NCBI GenBank assembly: GCA_965237575.1
Contig: CBDEGI010000004.1
Coordinates: forward strand, 186,001-250,000
Length of the DNA: 64,000 nucleotides
Reading direction: 5' to 3'
From: JAKZVK01 sp965237575
GTDB lineage: Bacteria > Acidobacteriota > Terriglobia > Bryobacterales > UBA6623
The notes below the pieces were generated by a model. It searched no databases. It worked only from the letters and a program-made list of their open reading frames with translations, and was not told the origin of the DNA. The translations under genes and the position numbers were made by a program. Of the stretch, positions 44,833-53,531 are shown piece by piece (position 1 is the stretch's first letter; each line of letters opens with the position of its first letter).

Positions 44833-46353
44833 TCAGGCGATCCGTCCCGCGCCGCGCTTACGGAACACCACTTTCAACTCCGAGCGCCACTCGGCGCTCA
44901 CTCCCACCCTCTCGACTTCAACCTCGGGCGACAGGTAATGGAGAATCATCTCCGTCGTGGGATGGAAGTCAAACGCCGGCGAAACCAAGACCAACCGCGG
45001 CGGCTGTGACGACACTTCGACCCCGGGGAAGTACCCCCGTCGGATGAACTCCTCGCGGTCGAGGTGCCACTTTACCCGCATCCAATAGTCGAGCCCCTGC
45101 AGCGGGAGATGGATGTCCTCCGCGGCTTTGAGTTCGAGCACCGCCAGCCTGCCCTCGCGGGTGCATGCCAGCAGGTCGATGATCCCGCGGTCCGGTCCGG
45201 CGACTGTCGGAACCTGAGTGTAGACAGGCTCGGGCAGCAGGGTGCTGTCGAGTATGCGCAAGTCGCTGCGCACTTGTGATTCGAGCCAGCTCTCGGGATA
45301 ACGCCGGTAGAGCGGGTTCAAGGTGTCGGCGGCGGCGGGCGAGCGCAGCCGGGCCAGCTCGCGCGCCAATGTCATTACGCGATCGAAGCTCTCCGGTCCC
45401 ACGGGCAATTGTCTCTCGAGTCCGGAGGTCATCACGCCACGGCCCGCGATCGCGAACTGAATACCCCGCACGCGTAGCGACAACAAGCCATCGGCGCGCG
45501 GCAACCCTTCGACCCCGGGCAGAGCCGTAAGCTGTTGCACCCAGGCCGCCACCGGCTCCTCGGGCACCGACGCCGGCAGACACGGACTCAGCTCGGTCGC
45601 GAGATTGCCGTAGTCGCGCTCGTCGATCCGGCGAACACGCCCCGCCGCGTCGAAGTCGTACAGCTCGAAGTGGAACGCCGCCCGGTTGAGAAAGGCGAGT
45701 CGGTTGGCCGTGACCTGGGTCCGTGACCGCGGCAGGAACACCTTCAGGCCGCGCAAGACGCGCCTCTGCTCGTGCCGGCGTAGATAGTCGAACCAGATCA
45801 GGCCGAAGGTCAGAATCTGGTCGCACGTGGCGCTGTCGAGGTCGGCCGAACCACCGATCACCGCCCAGGCCTCATGTCCCAAGCCGAGCGCCGCCCGGGC
45901 GTAGACGGGCGAGAGCGAGTTCTCGAGATCTGGGGCAGTAGTCAGGTGGCTGATCGACCAGTCCGGGTACTGGCGCTCCAACATCCGCCGCAGCGATTCC
46001 CGGAACTGCACGTGCGCGGCCTGGCGGTCGAGCCGGTCGCCGTGTCGCGCGCGGTCGATGAGCGCAAGCTTCACCTCGCCGCGTCCGAAGGTCTTGGCGA
46101 GCAGATCGAGCCGGGCTTTCTGCTCGCGCTCGATGCCGACGATGCGCCGAACGATGTTGCCGCTATCGCCCCAAGCCTGAAGCACGCAGCCCTTCGCGTG
46201 GGGTTCGACGGCGTAGTGTCCTTCGCTGAGCGCGATGGGCTTCTCGCCGGTCTCGACGACGAACGGTTCGCGGCATCGGGAGATAAACTCGCGGACGCGC
46301 TCTCGCAGCTCTTGCGAAGAGAACGTTCGCGCTCTTTGTGCCTGCGTCGCCAT
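44833..46353 (-). CDS. Uncharacterised protein with PD-(D/E)XK nuclease-like site
   Basis: I do not recognise the family of this 506-residue protein. Near residues 390-425 it has RGIIDLLACTREGRL followed by AVLELKAAED and LPLQGLDYWMRV. That is an Asp, then Glu-x-Lys about 15 residues later, then a Gln and Tyr, the pattern of PD-(D/E)XK restriction-endonuclease folds with motif IV. The N-terminal 300 residues are of mixed alpha/beta type and match nothing I know (SHLTTAPDLENSLSPVYARA is distinctive). No export signal is present. The ATG at 46353 is chosen over a GTG two codons earlier. It stands alone, so a DNA repair or defence role is conjecture. Confidence 0.72.
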   Translation of the reverse strand: MATQAQRARTFSSQELRERVREFISRCREPFVVETGEKPIALSEGHYAVEPHAKGCVLQAWGDSGNIVRRIVGIEREQKARLDLLAKTFGRGEVKLALIDRARHGDRLDRQAAHVQFRESLRRMLERQYPDWSISHLTTAPDLENSLSPVYARAALGLGHEAWAVIGGSADLDSATCDQILTFGLIWFDYLRRHEQRRVLRGLKVFLPRSRTQVTANRLAFLNRAAFHFELYDFDAAGRVRRIDERDYGNLATELSPCLPASVPEEPVAAWVQQLTALPGVEGLPRADGLLSLRVRGIQFAIAGRGVMTSGLERQLPVGPESFDRVMTLARELARLRSPAAADTLNPLYRRYPESWLESQVRSDLRILDSTLLPEPVYTQVPTVAGPDRGIIDLLACTREGRLAVLELKAAEDIHLPLQGLDYWMRVKWHLDREEFIRRGYFPGVEVSSQPPRLVLVSPAFDFHPTTEMILHYLSPEVEVERVGVSAEWRSELKVVFRKRGAGRIA

Positions 46354-46605
46354 GGTCACGGTGGTGCGGATCTTTGTCGAAAGGGACGGTTTCGGAGACA
46401 GCGCCCACCTTGCGATCAGCCGGACGCAGAGCGCACGACGAGGGAACCCTTCGATTCGATCAGAAAGCCGGTGAGGCTAACCGGCAGGGCCGTCTTGCAA
46501 GCGCAAAAAGGCCGGCGGAGGAAAAGACAACGGCCTACGACAGGTTCGTGACCGGTCCCAGGCCTTGCGACCATCATTCTACTGCAACCCGAGGTTTGGC
46601 CACTG

Positions 46606-46688
46606 GTAGTGTCCCAACGGATTAGGACACTACCTGGCTTCGGCGGGCCGGGATGCTTGTATACTGATGCCGCGGGCAGGAGTTAGTC
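46606..46688 (+). promoter_or_regulatory. Hairpin and promoter region before the PVC-type haem protein
   Basis: GTAGTGTCC (46606-46614) and GGACACTAC (46625-46633) form a perfect 9-bp stem with a 10-base loop. A TATACT at 46660-46665 and a GCAGGAG ribosome-binding site follow before the ATG at 46689. The hairpin could be an operator or another extragenic palindrome. The rest of the 46354-46605 spacer shows nothing. Confidence 0.45.
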
Positions 46689-49600
46689 ATGACGAAGACA
46701 CTTGAAAGACGGCGTGAGGGGCGGGGATCTGCGTTGCTGGTTGCGGCGGGGCTGGGTGGCGTGCTGCTGGTCGGGGCCGCGGTGGTGTGGCTGCCGGATG
46801 GTCCTGGCGGGTCGGCGTTCCCGGGCATCACGGTGCCGGCGGGGTTCGAGATCGAGTTGGCCGCCGGGCCGCCGTTGACTGAGCGTCCGATCGTCGTCGA
46901 TATGGACGAGGAGGGGCGGCTGTATGTGGCCGAGTCGTCGGGCTCGAACGACCACGTCAAGAAGCAGCTCAAGGAACGGCCGCACAGCATTCTGCGGCTC
47001 GAAGACGCCGACGGCGACGGGCGCTACGACCGGCGTACCGTGTTCGCCGACAAGATGATGTTCCCCGAAGGGGTGCTGTGGTACGACGGCTCGCTCTACG
47101 TCGCCGCGCCGCCTCACATCTGGAAGCTCACCGATACCGACGACGACGGCGTCGCCGACCACCGCGAAGAGTGGTTCGACGGCAAGACGCTCACGAACTG
47201 CGCCAACGACCTGCACGGGCCGTACCTCGGTCCCGATGGGTGGATCTATTGGGCCAAGGGGGCGTTCGCGGAGCAGACCTACGAGCGTCCGGGGCGAAAG
47301 CCGTTGGTGACGAAGGCGTCGCACATCTTTCGGCGGCGTCCCGAGGGCGGGCTGATCGAATCGGTGATGGCCGGCGGCATGGATAACCCCGTCGAAGTCG
47401 CGTTCACGCCGGAAGGGGAGCGGTTTATTACGTCGACGTTTATCGAGCAGCCGGCGCTGGGGCGGCGGGACGGGCTGCTGCACGCGGTCTACGGCGGCGT
47501 CTACGGCAAGGTGCACGGCGTGACGGATTCGCATCCGCAGACGGGCGGGTTGCTGCCGGCGCTAGTGCAGTTGGGCCCTGCGGTGCCGGTGGGGCTGGAC
47601 TACTATTCGACGGATGCTCTCGGCGCGGGCTACCAGGGGAATCTGTTCGCGACGCTGTTCAATTTGAATAAGGTGATTCGCGTGGAGCTGACGCCGAAGG
47701 GGGCGACGTTCGAGCCGGAGGTGTCGGACTTTGTCACGTCGACGCGGCTGGACTTCCATCCGACGGACGTGATGGAAGATGCCGACGGCAGTTTGCTGGT
47801 GGTGGATACGGGGGCGTGGTACGTGCTGTGCTGTCCGAGCTCGGTGCTCTCGCAGCCGGAGGTGCACGGGGCGATCTACCGCGTAAAGCGGCGCGGGGCG
47901 ACGGCGGTGGAGGATGCGCGCGGGTTGCTGCTCGATTGGCGGGGGGCGACGGCGGCGGAGTTGGCGGGGCGGCTGGATGATTGGCGTCCAGTAGTGCGCG
48001 AGCGGGCGATTCATGAGTTGGCGAAGAGGGGCGGCGACGCGCTGGGTGTTCTGAGAGAAATATTGTCGCAGGAGGGGCGCGAAAAGCGCTCGCTGGCGGC
48101 GCGGCGTAATGCGGTGTGGGCGCTGACGCGGATTCCCGGCCCGGAGGCGCGCGAGGCGGTGCGGGTGGCGCTGGCGGACCCCGAAGAGTCGGTGCGGCAC
48201 GCGGCGACGCATTCGGCGAGTGTGTGGCGGGATGCCGAGGCGAAGGCAGCGCTCGAAGGGCAGTTGGGTCACTCGTCGGCGCAGATGCAACGCGCTGCCG
48301 CCGAGGCGTTGGGGCGGATTGGTGATGGCGGAACGGTGGCGTCGTTGCTCGACGCTGTGGAGCGGGCAGAGGACCAGATCCTGACGCATTCGCTGACCTA
48401 CGCGCTGATCGAGATTGCCGATCCGGCGGCCACGCGGCGGGGGCTGGAGTCGTCGTCGAGCCGGGTGCGGCGGGCGGCGATGCTGGCGCTTGATCAGATG
48501 GAGGGGCCGGAAGGCCAGATGGACACGGGCGGCGTGGGGCCGGAGACGGTGATCCCGCTGCTGTCGTCGGCGGACCCGCTGCTTCGAAACACGGCGGTTT
48601 GGATCGTGGGGCGTCACGTCGAGTGGGGCGGGTCGCTGGCCGGGTACTTCCGCGGGCGGCTGGCGGCGGCCAAACACGGCGCAGCCAAACATGACGCACC
48701 TAAACATGAGGGACAGGCGGACCTGGAGCGCGAGTTGGCGCGCTTTGCCGGCGATCCGGCGATTCAGAAGCTGCTGGCCGAGACGGTACGCGGCGATGGG
48801 CCGAAGCCGGCGCGCATCACCGCGCTCGGTGCGATGTCGAAGGCGGCGTTGAAGGAAGCGCCGGCGAGTTGGGTGGCCGCGTTGGCGTCGGTGATGTCGG
48901 GTGCCGACGATGAGCTGCTGCGTGCGGCGGTTTCGACGGCGCGGGCGCTGCCGACGGGCGAGGAGCGCAACGCTGGGCTGGACAAAGCGCTATTACGCGT
49001 GGGACAGAAGGCCGACGTTGCGGCGGACGTGAGGGCGGGCGCTGTGGCGGCGTCGGCGGTGGCACTGCCGTCGGTCTCGGAGGAGTTGTTTGACTTCCTG
49101 GTTGCGCAGGTTGACTCGGCGAAGCCGGTGCCGGTTCGGTCGGCTGCTTCGCGGGCTTTGGCCGCCGCGCCACTCGACGATGGGCAACGGCTCGCACTCA
49201 CCGACAGCGTGCGGACCGCCGGGCCCTTGGAGCTTCCGACCCTGCTCGGGGCGTTCGAGAAGGGCGGCGATGAAGCGCTGGGTGCGGCGTTGACGAAGGC
49301 GCTCGAGGATGCGCGCAGCCTCGCGAACCTGCGCGCCGATACGCTGGAGAGCGTGCTTGAAAAGTTTCCCGCGAGCGTCCAAGAGAAGGGCGAGGCGCTG
49401 CTGGCGTCGCTTGACGTCGATCGGGCCGAGCAGAGGGCGCATCTGGAAGAGTTGGCGGCGGCGCTCGGCGGGGGCGATCCGCGGCGGGGCAAGGAGGTCT
49501 TCAAGAGTTCGAAGGCGGCTTGCGCGGAGTGCCACCGCATGGGATATCTGGGCGGGCGCATCGGGCCGGATTTGACGAGGGTCGGCAAGATTCGCAGCGA

Positions 49601-49916
49601 GCGGGACTTGCTGGAGTCGCTGGTGTATCCCAGCGCGACCTTTGTGCGGAGTTACGAACCGGTCGTGGTGGTGACGGCGCGGGACACGTATAACGGCGTG
49701 CCGCTCGAGGAGACGGAGGAGTCGATTCTGCTGGCTACCGGCGCCGACGAGCAGGTTCGGGTTGTGCGGGACGCGATCGAGGAGTTGCGGCCGGGTACGG
49801 TGTCGATTATGCCGTCGGGTTTGGAGGAAGAGTTGACCCGGCAGGAGCTGGCCGATTTGATCGCATTCATGAAGAAAGAAAGGATCTCGGCCGGGGCAAG
49901 GCCGACCGGGGATTGA
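46689..49916 (+). CDS. PVC-type haem-binding protein: membrane-bound dehydrogenase domain, HEAT repeats, cytochrome c
   Basis: This 1075-residue exported protein has an N-terminal membrane anchor (SALLVAAGLGGVLLVGAAVVW). A six-bladed-propeller dehydrogenase domain follows at about 50-400 (VPAGFEIELAAGPPLTERPIVVDMDEEGRLYVAES, cut into its family motifs; HPTDVMEDADGSLLVVDTGAW). A long stretch of HEAT-like repeats occupies about 420-900. A C-terminal haem-binding domain carries C945-AE-C948-H949 (ACAECHRMG) and RIGPDLTRVG. This is the architecture of TIGR02604/TIGR02603 proteins common in Planctomycetes, Verrucomicrobia and Solibacter. It is thought to act in periplasmic sugar or alcohol oxidation, substrate unknown. 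It stands alone. Confidence 0.88.
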   Translation: MTKTLERRREGRGSALLVAAGLGGVLLVGAAVVWLPDGPGGSAFPGITVPAGFEIELAAGPPLTERPIVVDMDEEGRLYVAESSGSNDHVKKQLKERPHSILRLEDADGDGRYDRRTVFADKMMFPEGVLWYDGSLYVAAPPHIWKLTDTDDDGVADHREEWFDGKTLTNCANDLHGPYLGPDGWIYWAKGAFAEQTYERPGRKPLVTKASHIFRRRPEGGLIESVMAGGMDNPVEVAFTPEGERFITSTFIEQPALGRRDGLLHAVYGGVYGKVHGVTDSHPQTGGLLPALVQLGPAVPVGLDYYSTDALGAGYQGNLFATLFNLNKVIRVELTPKGATFEPEVSDFVTSTRLDFHPTDVMEDADGSLLVVDTGAWYVLCCPSSVLSQPEVHGAIYRVKRRGATAVEDARGLLLDWRGATAAELAGRLDDWRPVVRERAIHELAKRGGDALGVLREILSQEGREKRSLAARRNAVWALTRIPGPEAREAVRVALADPEESVRHAATHSASVWRDAEAKAALEGQLGHSSAQMQRAAAEALGRIGDGGTVASLLDAVERAEDQILTHSLTYALIEIADPAATRRGLESSSSRVRRAAMLALDQMEGPEGQMDTGGVGPETVIPLLSSADPLLRNTAVWIVGRHVEWGGSLAGYFRGRLAAAKHGAAKHDAPKHEGQADLERELARFAGDPAIQKLLAETVRGDGPKPARITALGAMSKAALKEAPASWVAALASVMSGADDELLRAAVSTARALPTGEERNAGLDKALLRVGQKADVAADVRAGAVAASAVALPSVSEELFDFLVAQVDSAKPVPVRSAASRALAAAPLDDGQRLALTDSVRTAGPLELPTLLGAFEKGGDEALGAALTKALEDARSLANLRADTLESVLEKFPASVQEKGEALLASLDVDRAEQRAHLEELAAALGGGDPRRGKEVFKSSKAACAECHRMGYLGGRIGPDLTRVGKIRSERDLLESLVYPSATFVRSYEPVVVVTARDTYNGVPLEETEESILLATGADEQVRVVRDAIEELRPGTVSIMPSGLEEELTRQELADLIAFMKKERISAGARPTGD

Positions 49917-49975
49917 GGGGCCGCTGTGAACTCCGAGCTCTGTCTCGGTTCTAGGGCTTTCGCGGGGCGTGGCGG

Positions 49976-50075
49976 TTCGTGCCGGACCGCTCCCTTACGG
50001 TCACGGCTCGGTTTCTGGGCTCGTGGTGGCGAGAGGAGTCAAGGCCGCGGATCGAGATCCGTGCTACGCGCTATG
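49976..50075. repeat. Two REP-like units in the 350-bp spacer before the DUF1800 gene
   Basis: TTCGTGCCGGACCGCTCCCT followed by CGGTCACGGCTCGGTT (about 49977-50013) shares its halves with 15599 and 18531. At 50046-50063 GCGGATCGAGATCCGTGC is a loop-deleted copy of the hairpin at 8460 and 44758, again followed by TACGCGC. No gene is seen in 49917-50267. Confidence 0.6.
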
Positions 50076-50267
50076 TTGGTGGCCCGAATGCTGGAAGGGG
50101 AGGTCGCTTCCGTTGTTGCATCTCAACGCGGGCTGACGCCCCCGGCTCCGAGTTGGGGGTCGGGTGGATTGAGTCGGACCCGCAGCAACTTTCCGGGCGC
50201 GGCGGGGTTCGGTTAAGCAGAGTACCTTCCCATGTCGAGACGAGTGCAAAGCCCTGGAGTGCCTCCT

Positions 50268-52226
50268 ATGACGACGAGCCTCGGTTCGAGAGTATTCATC
50301 TCGGTCGTGTCGGCGGCGCTCGTAGGGGTATGGCTCGTCGCGGCGGCGTGGGCCGCGCCGGTGCCGATCAAGCACGATGCCATCCAGCGGTCCGCGCTTA
50401 CCGAGGATCAGAAGCTCGTGCATCTGCTGAACCGCATCACGTACGGGGCGCGGCCTGGCGACATCGAGGCGGTGCGGGCCGTCGGCGTGGCGCGGTTCAT
50501 CGAGCAGCAGCTCGATCCGGCGAGCATCGACGACGCGGATCTTGACGCGCGCCTGCGCCGGCTCGAAACGATCCACCTGTCGACCGAGGAGTTGGCGGCG
50601 CTGTTTCCGCATCCGGCGCTGCGCAAGCGGCTGGTGGAGAAAGGGCTGATCGATCGGCGGGACTTCCGCAGCCCGCGTCAACCGCGGGATCGGCAACGGC
50701 GAGACGAACAGCCGCGGGAGGGGCAACCGCCCGGGGAGCGAATGATCGGCGAACGGACGATGGCCGACCCGTTCTCTGATGCTTCAAACGTGGGGGTCCC
50801 GGATGACAAGGCCGCGCCGGGCGAACCGCGTGAACGCAGGCGCCGTGGGGACGGACGCCGCGGCATGGGCAACCCGATCTTCCGCCCGATCCAACGGCTG
50901 CCGGAGCCGATCTACCTCGAAGCCGAGCGTGGCCGCAATGGAGCTCGGACGATCAAAGGCGTCAACCCGCCCCAGTTGATTGTGGCCCAGATGCAGGCCG
51001 CGAAGCTCACGCGCGCGATTCACAGCGAACGCCAACTCGAAGAGATGATGGTCGACTTCTGGCTGAATCACTTCAATGTGTACGCGCGCAAGGGAGGGCC
51101 CATGCCGGCCCTCCTACCGGCCTATGAGCGGGACGTGATCCGCGCGCACGCGTTGGGCTCGTTCCGTGATCTGCTGGGTGCGACGGCCCACGCGCCGGCG
51201 ATGCTTTTCTATCTCGACAACTTCCAGAGCATCTCGCCCAACTCGTTCGTCGGCAAGCGGCGCGACCGCGGCCTCAACGAGAACTATGCGCGCGAGTTGA
51301 TGGAGCTGCACACGCTGGGCGTCGACGGCGGCTACACGCAGCAAGACGTGATCGATGTCGCCAAGGTCTTCACGGGCTGGACATTCCTCGGAGACCGCAG
51401 CCGCGCGATGGCGCAGATGGGCCGCCGGCGGTTCCGGCAAATGAGCCCGCCCGTGTTCGGGGATGCGGGCTTCGTGTTCCTGCCGCCCGCCCATGCGCCG
51501 GGCGAAAAGACGGTGCTTGGCCGCCGCATCCGCGAGGGGGGCATGGACGAAGGCGAACAGGTACTCGACATGCTGGCGGCGCATCCTTCGACGGCACGCT
51601 TCCTCGCGACCAAGCTGGTGCGCCGCTTTGTGGCCGACGAGCCACCCGCGGCGCTTGTCGACCAGGTCGCCTATACGTACAAGCGAACCGAGGGGGACAT
51701 CCGCGCCATGTTGCGGACGATTTTCCAGTCACCGCAATTTTGGTCGGCGGAGTCGTTCCAGGCCAAGACGAAGAAGCCGCTTGAACTGTTTGCGGGCGCG
51801 GTCCGCGCGCTGGATGGCGACTTCACGCCGACGCCGATGGCGATCCTCGCGATGGAGCGCATGGGCGAGCCGCTCTATATGTGCCAACCGCCGACGGGCT
51901 ATCCCGACGTGGGAGAGGAGTGGCTTAACACGGGGACGTTGCTCTATCGCTGGAAGTTCGCCTTGGGCGTGGCGACCGGCGAGGTGCCCGGCGTGAAGGC
52001 CGAGATTCCTGACGAGGTGGCGGGCGAGGATGTCTCGGACGTCCTGAGGCAGCTCGCCGACCGGCTTGTCCGCGCACAGCTCTCGGAGAAGACGCAAGCG
52101 AACATCGAGAAGGCGGTTACCAAGCAACTGGCATTGCGCCCCGATCCCCAGGCGCCGCTGGGCGACCGCGAGGTCCGCTACCTTGCGGGGCTGCTGCTGG
52201 GCTCGCCGGCATTCCAACGACGGTAG
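50268..52226 (+). CDS. DUF1800 family secreted protein
   Basis: From the ATG at 50268 (GGAG 8 bp upstream) this is a 652-residue exported DUF1800 protein. It has a clear signal peptide (VFISVVSAALVGVWLVAAAWA). The start of the domain (KLVHLLNRITYGARPGD), MMVDFWLNHFNVYARKG, GLNENYARELMELHTLGVDGGYTQ (split family motif) and ATKLVRRFVADEPP are diagnostic. A charged Arg/Gln-rich insert (about 130-230, with RQPRDRQRRDEQPREGQ) is unusual. DUF1800 genes are normally followed by a DUF1501 gene; here the downstream 800 bp carry no gene, so the usual partner is missing. Function of the family is unknown. Confidence 0.88.
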   Translation: MTTSLGSRVFISVVSAALVGVWLVAAAWAAPVPIKHDAIQRSALTEDQKLVHLLNRITYGARPGDIEAVRAVGVARFIEQQLDPASIDDADLDARLRRLETIHLSTEELAALFPHPALRKRLVEKGLIDRRDFRSPRQPRDRQRRDEQPREGQPPGERMIGERTMADPFSDASNVGVPDDKAAPGEPRERRRRGDGRRGMGNPIFRPIQRLPEPIYLEAERGRNGARTIKGVNPPQLIVAQMQAAKLTRAIHSERQLEEMMVDFWLNHFNVYARKGGPMPALLPAYERDVIRAHALGSFRDLLGATAHAPAMLFYLDNFQSISPNSFVGKRRDRGLNENYARELMELHTLGVDGGYTQQDVIDVAKVFTGWTFLGDRSRAMAQMGRRRFRQMSPPVFGDAGFVFLPPAHAPGEKTVLGRRIREGGMDEGEQVLDMLAAHPSTARFLATKLVRRFVADEPPAALVDQVAYTYKRTEGDIRAMLRTIFQSPQFWSAESFQAKTKKPLELFAGAVRALDGDFTPTPMAILAMERMGEPLYMCQPPTGYPDVGEEWLNTGTLLYRWKFALGVATGEVPGVKAEIPDEVAGEDVSDVLRQLADRLVRAQLSEKTQANIEKAVTKQLALRPDPQAPLGDREVRYLAGLLLGSPAFQRR

Positions 52227-52514
52227 AGGTGGCGCTTGGCGTTGTGGGCGGCAGGCCGCGACATGGCACGCCTCGTAGTTTTCGATCGACCTTTCAGGGG
52301 ACGACCCCTCGGGGGCTTTCAGGGAGACCTTTCGGGGGCAGTCTCGATTACACCGACCAATCGAGTTCAGAATCACTATAGATCATCTCGTGGTTTCGAT
52401 CGGTTAGGCCCGACCGCCGGGCGGCTCCGCTCTTGGACGCGCAAGGTACCGGCAGCCTAACCGCCCAGACCAAACTGGCTACGAACGTTACGGCGGCGAA
52501 GCCAGAAGCATCGA

Positions 52515-52692
52515 ATGAGCTGGCGACGTTTCTACGAGCCGGAGCACCGTTACTTGCCGAAGCTTCGTACTTGCCATCCGTTTCCGAACGTGCGGTTTGC
52601 GGCCACACATCCGGGGTAGAAGCCGCCTCAGTTGAAGCGCACGTACGGATCTGTGCGGGTGGCTCCGGGCGACCGACGTCGCTACCACCACC
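52515..52692 (+). ncRNA. Possible group II intron 3' end (domains V and VI), remnant
   Basis: After a 34-codon frame ending with TAG at 52619, the sequence GAAGCCG...GCACGTACGGATC (52619-52653) resembles the catalytic domain V hairpin of bacterial group II introns. It includes an AGC near the base and the familiar CGTACGGATCTGTGCGGG end. The following GGTGG...CTACCACC hairpin (52658-52690) with an unpaired A fits domain VI. No reverse transcriptase frame is present upstream. The remaining spacer 52227-53059 holds only pyrimidine-rich and GC-rich hairpins and no gene. Confidence 0.4.
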
Positions 52693-53059
52693 CAGGGCAC
52701 GCATCTACTACGGGCTGTTAGGGCTTGGCCCGTGCGCAGCGAAGCCAGTCCCGCGCTCAACGTCCGAGGCTCTCGCCCTGCGCACACAGCGCGGCAAGAA
52801 CCAGCAGCACCAGGGCCTAACACACGCCGGTTCGGAACGGTACGGAGAAGAGCCAGGCGGTCCACATCCGGGCCATTCAGCTACAACCCAACCTGAAGCC
52901 CTGCACGTCGCGAGGCTCGCCGCCGGGGGCAAGGGTTGATCCGGGCCTATCGGAGAAAGATGTAACAGGAACAGGCCCCGGGGCGGTCTAAATAAATAAG
53001 GGGCGGCTGATGGTTGATGGCCGATGAGTCTGAGCGAGCTTCCAAACACGGAGGAAATG

Positions 53060-53326
53060 ATGGCCAAGAACAAGGTTTTCACAACGATGGCATGGTTGCT
53101 GGCGGGCGTTGCCGCCGGAGCCGCCGTGTCGCTTCTGTACGCCCCGCAATCGGGCGCCAAAACGCGCAAGATGATTCGGGCGAAGGGCAAAGACGGTTAC
53201 AAGCATGTCAGCGAGACGACCAAGAAGCTGACCGAGCAGGGTCAGGACATGTATCACCGCGGCATGGAATGGGCCGGGGACACCAAGAAGTCTGTCACCA
53301 GCCGGGTTAAAGCAATCGCCGCGTAG
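53060..53326 (+). CDS. YtxH domain-containing small membrane protein
   Basis: The 88-residue protein has one N-terminal membrane helix (TTMAWLLAGVAAGAAVSLLYAP) followed by the YtxH hallmark PQSGAKTRKMIRAKGKDG and an amphipathic, Lys-rich helix. YtxH proteins are general-stress membrane proteins of unknown mechanism. GGAGG at 53050-53054 sits 5 bp before the ATG at 53060; another ATG directly precedes it at 53057. It stands alone between a long non-coding spacer and the convergent metalloprotease gene. Confidence 0.82.
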   Translation: MAKNKVFTTMAWLLAGVAAGAAVSLLYAPQSGAKTRKMIRAKGKDGYKHVSETTKKLTEQGQDMYHRGMEWAGDTKKSVTSRVKAIAA

Positions 53327-53531
53327 CCAGGCGTGCGGAAGGGTGCATTTCGATGCGCTCGATCGCGCAATGGTCCGCCCAGGGATGTAGCACGGAGGGC
53401 CCACGCCCTTCCCTGTACCAGGCCCCGCAGGCGGGCACGCCATGGCGGGCCGTACTTTTCGAACAGCGCAGCTTCCGACTTCGCCGCCGGCTGCCTAGCC
53501 AGCGTGGAACCCGAATCGCTGAGCCCGATCC

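Noticed and set aside
47562..48707. Large frames antisense to the PVC-type haem protein
   Set aside because: Low-complexity Arg/Pro/Ala products with no start signal, opposite a gene with clear haem and HEAT features.
52227..53059. Search for tmRNA or RNase P RNA in the long spacer
   Set aside because: I found neither a tag-peptide reading frame nor the conserved RNase P core motifs; only the group II-like hairpins stand out.
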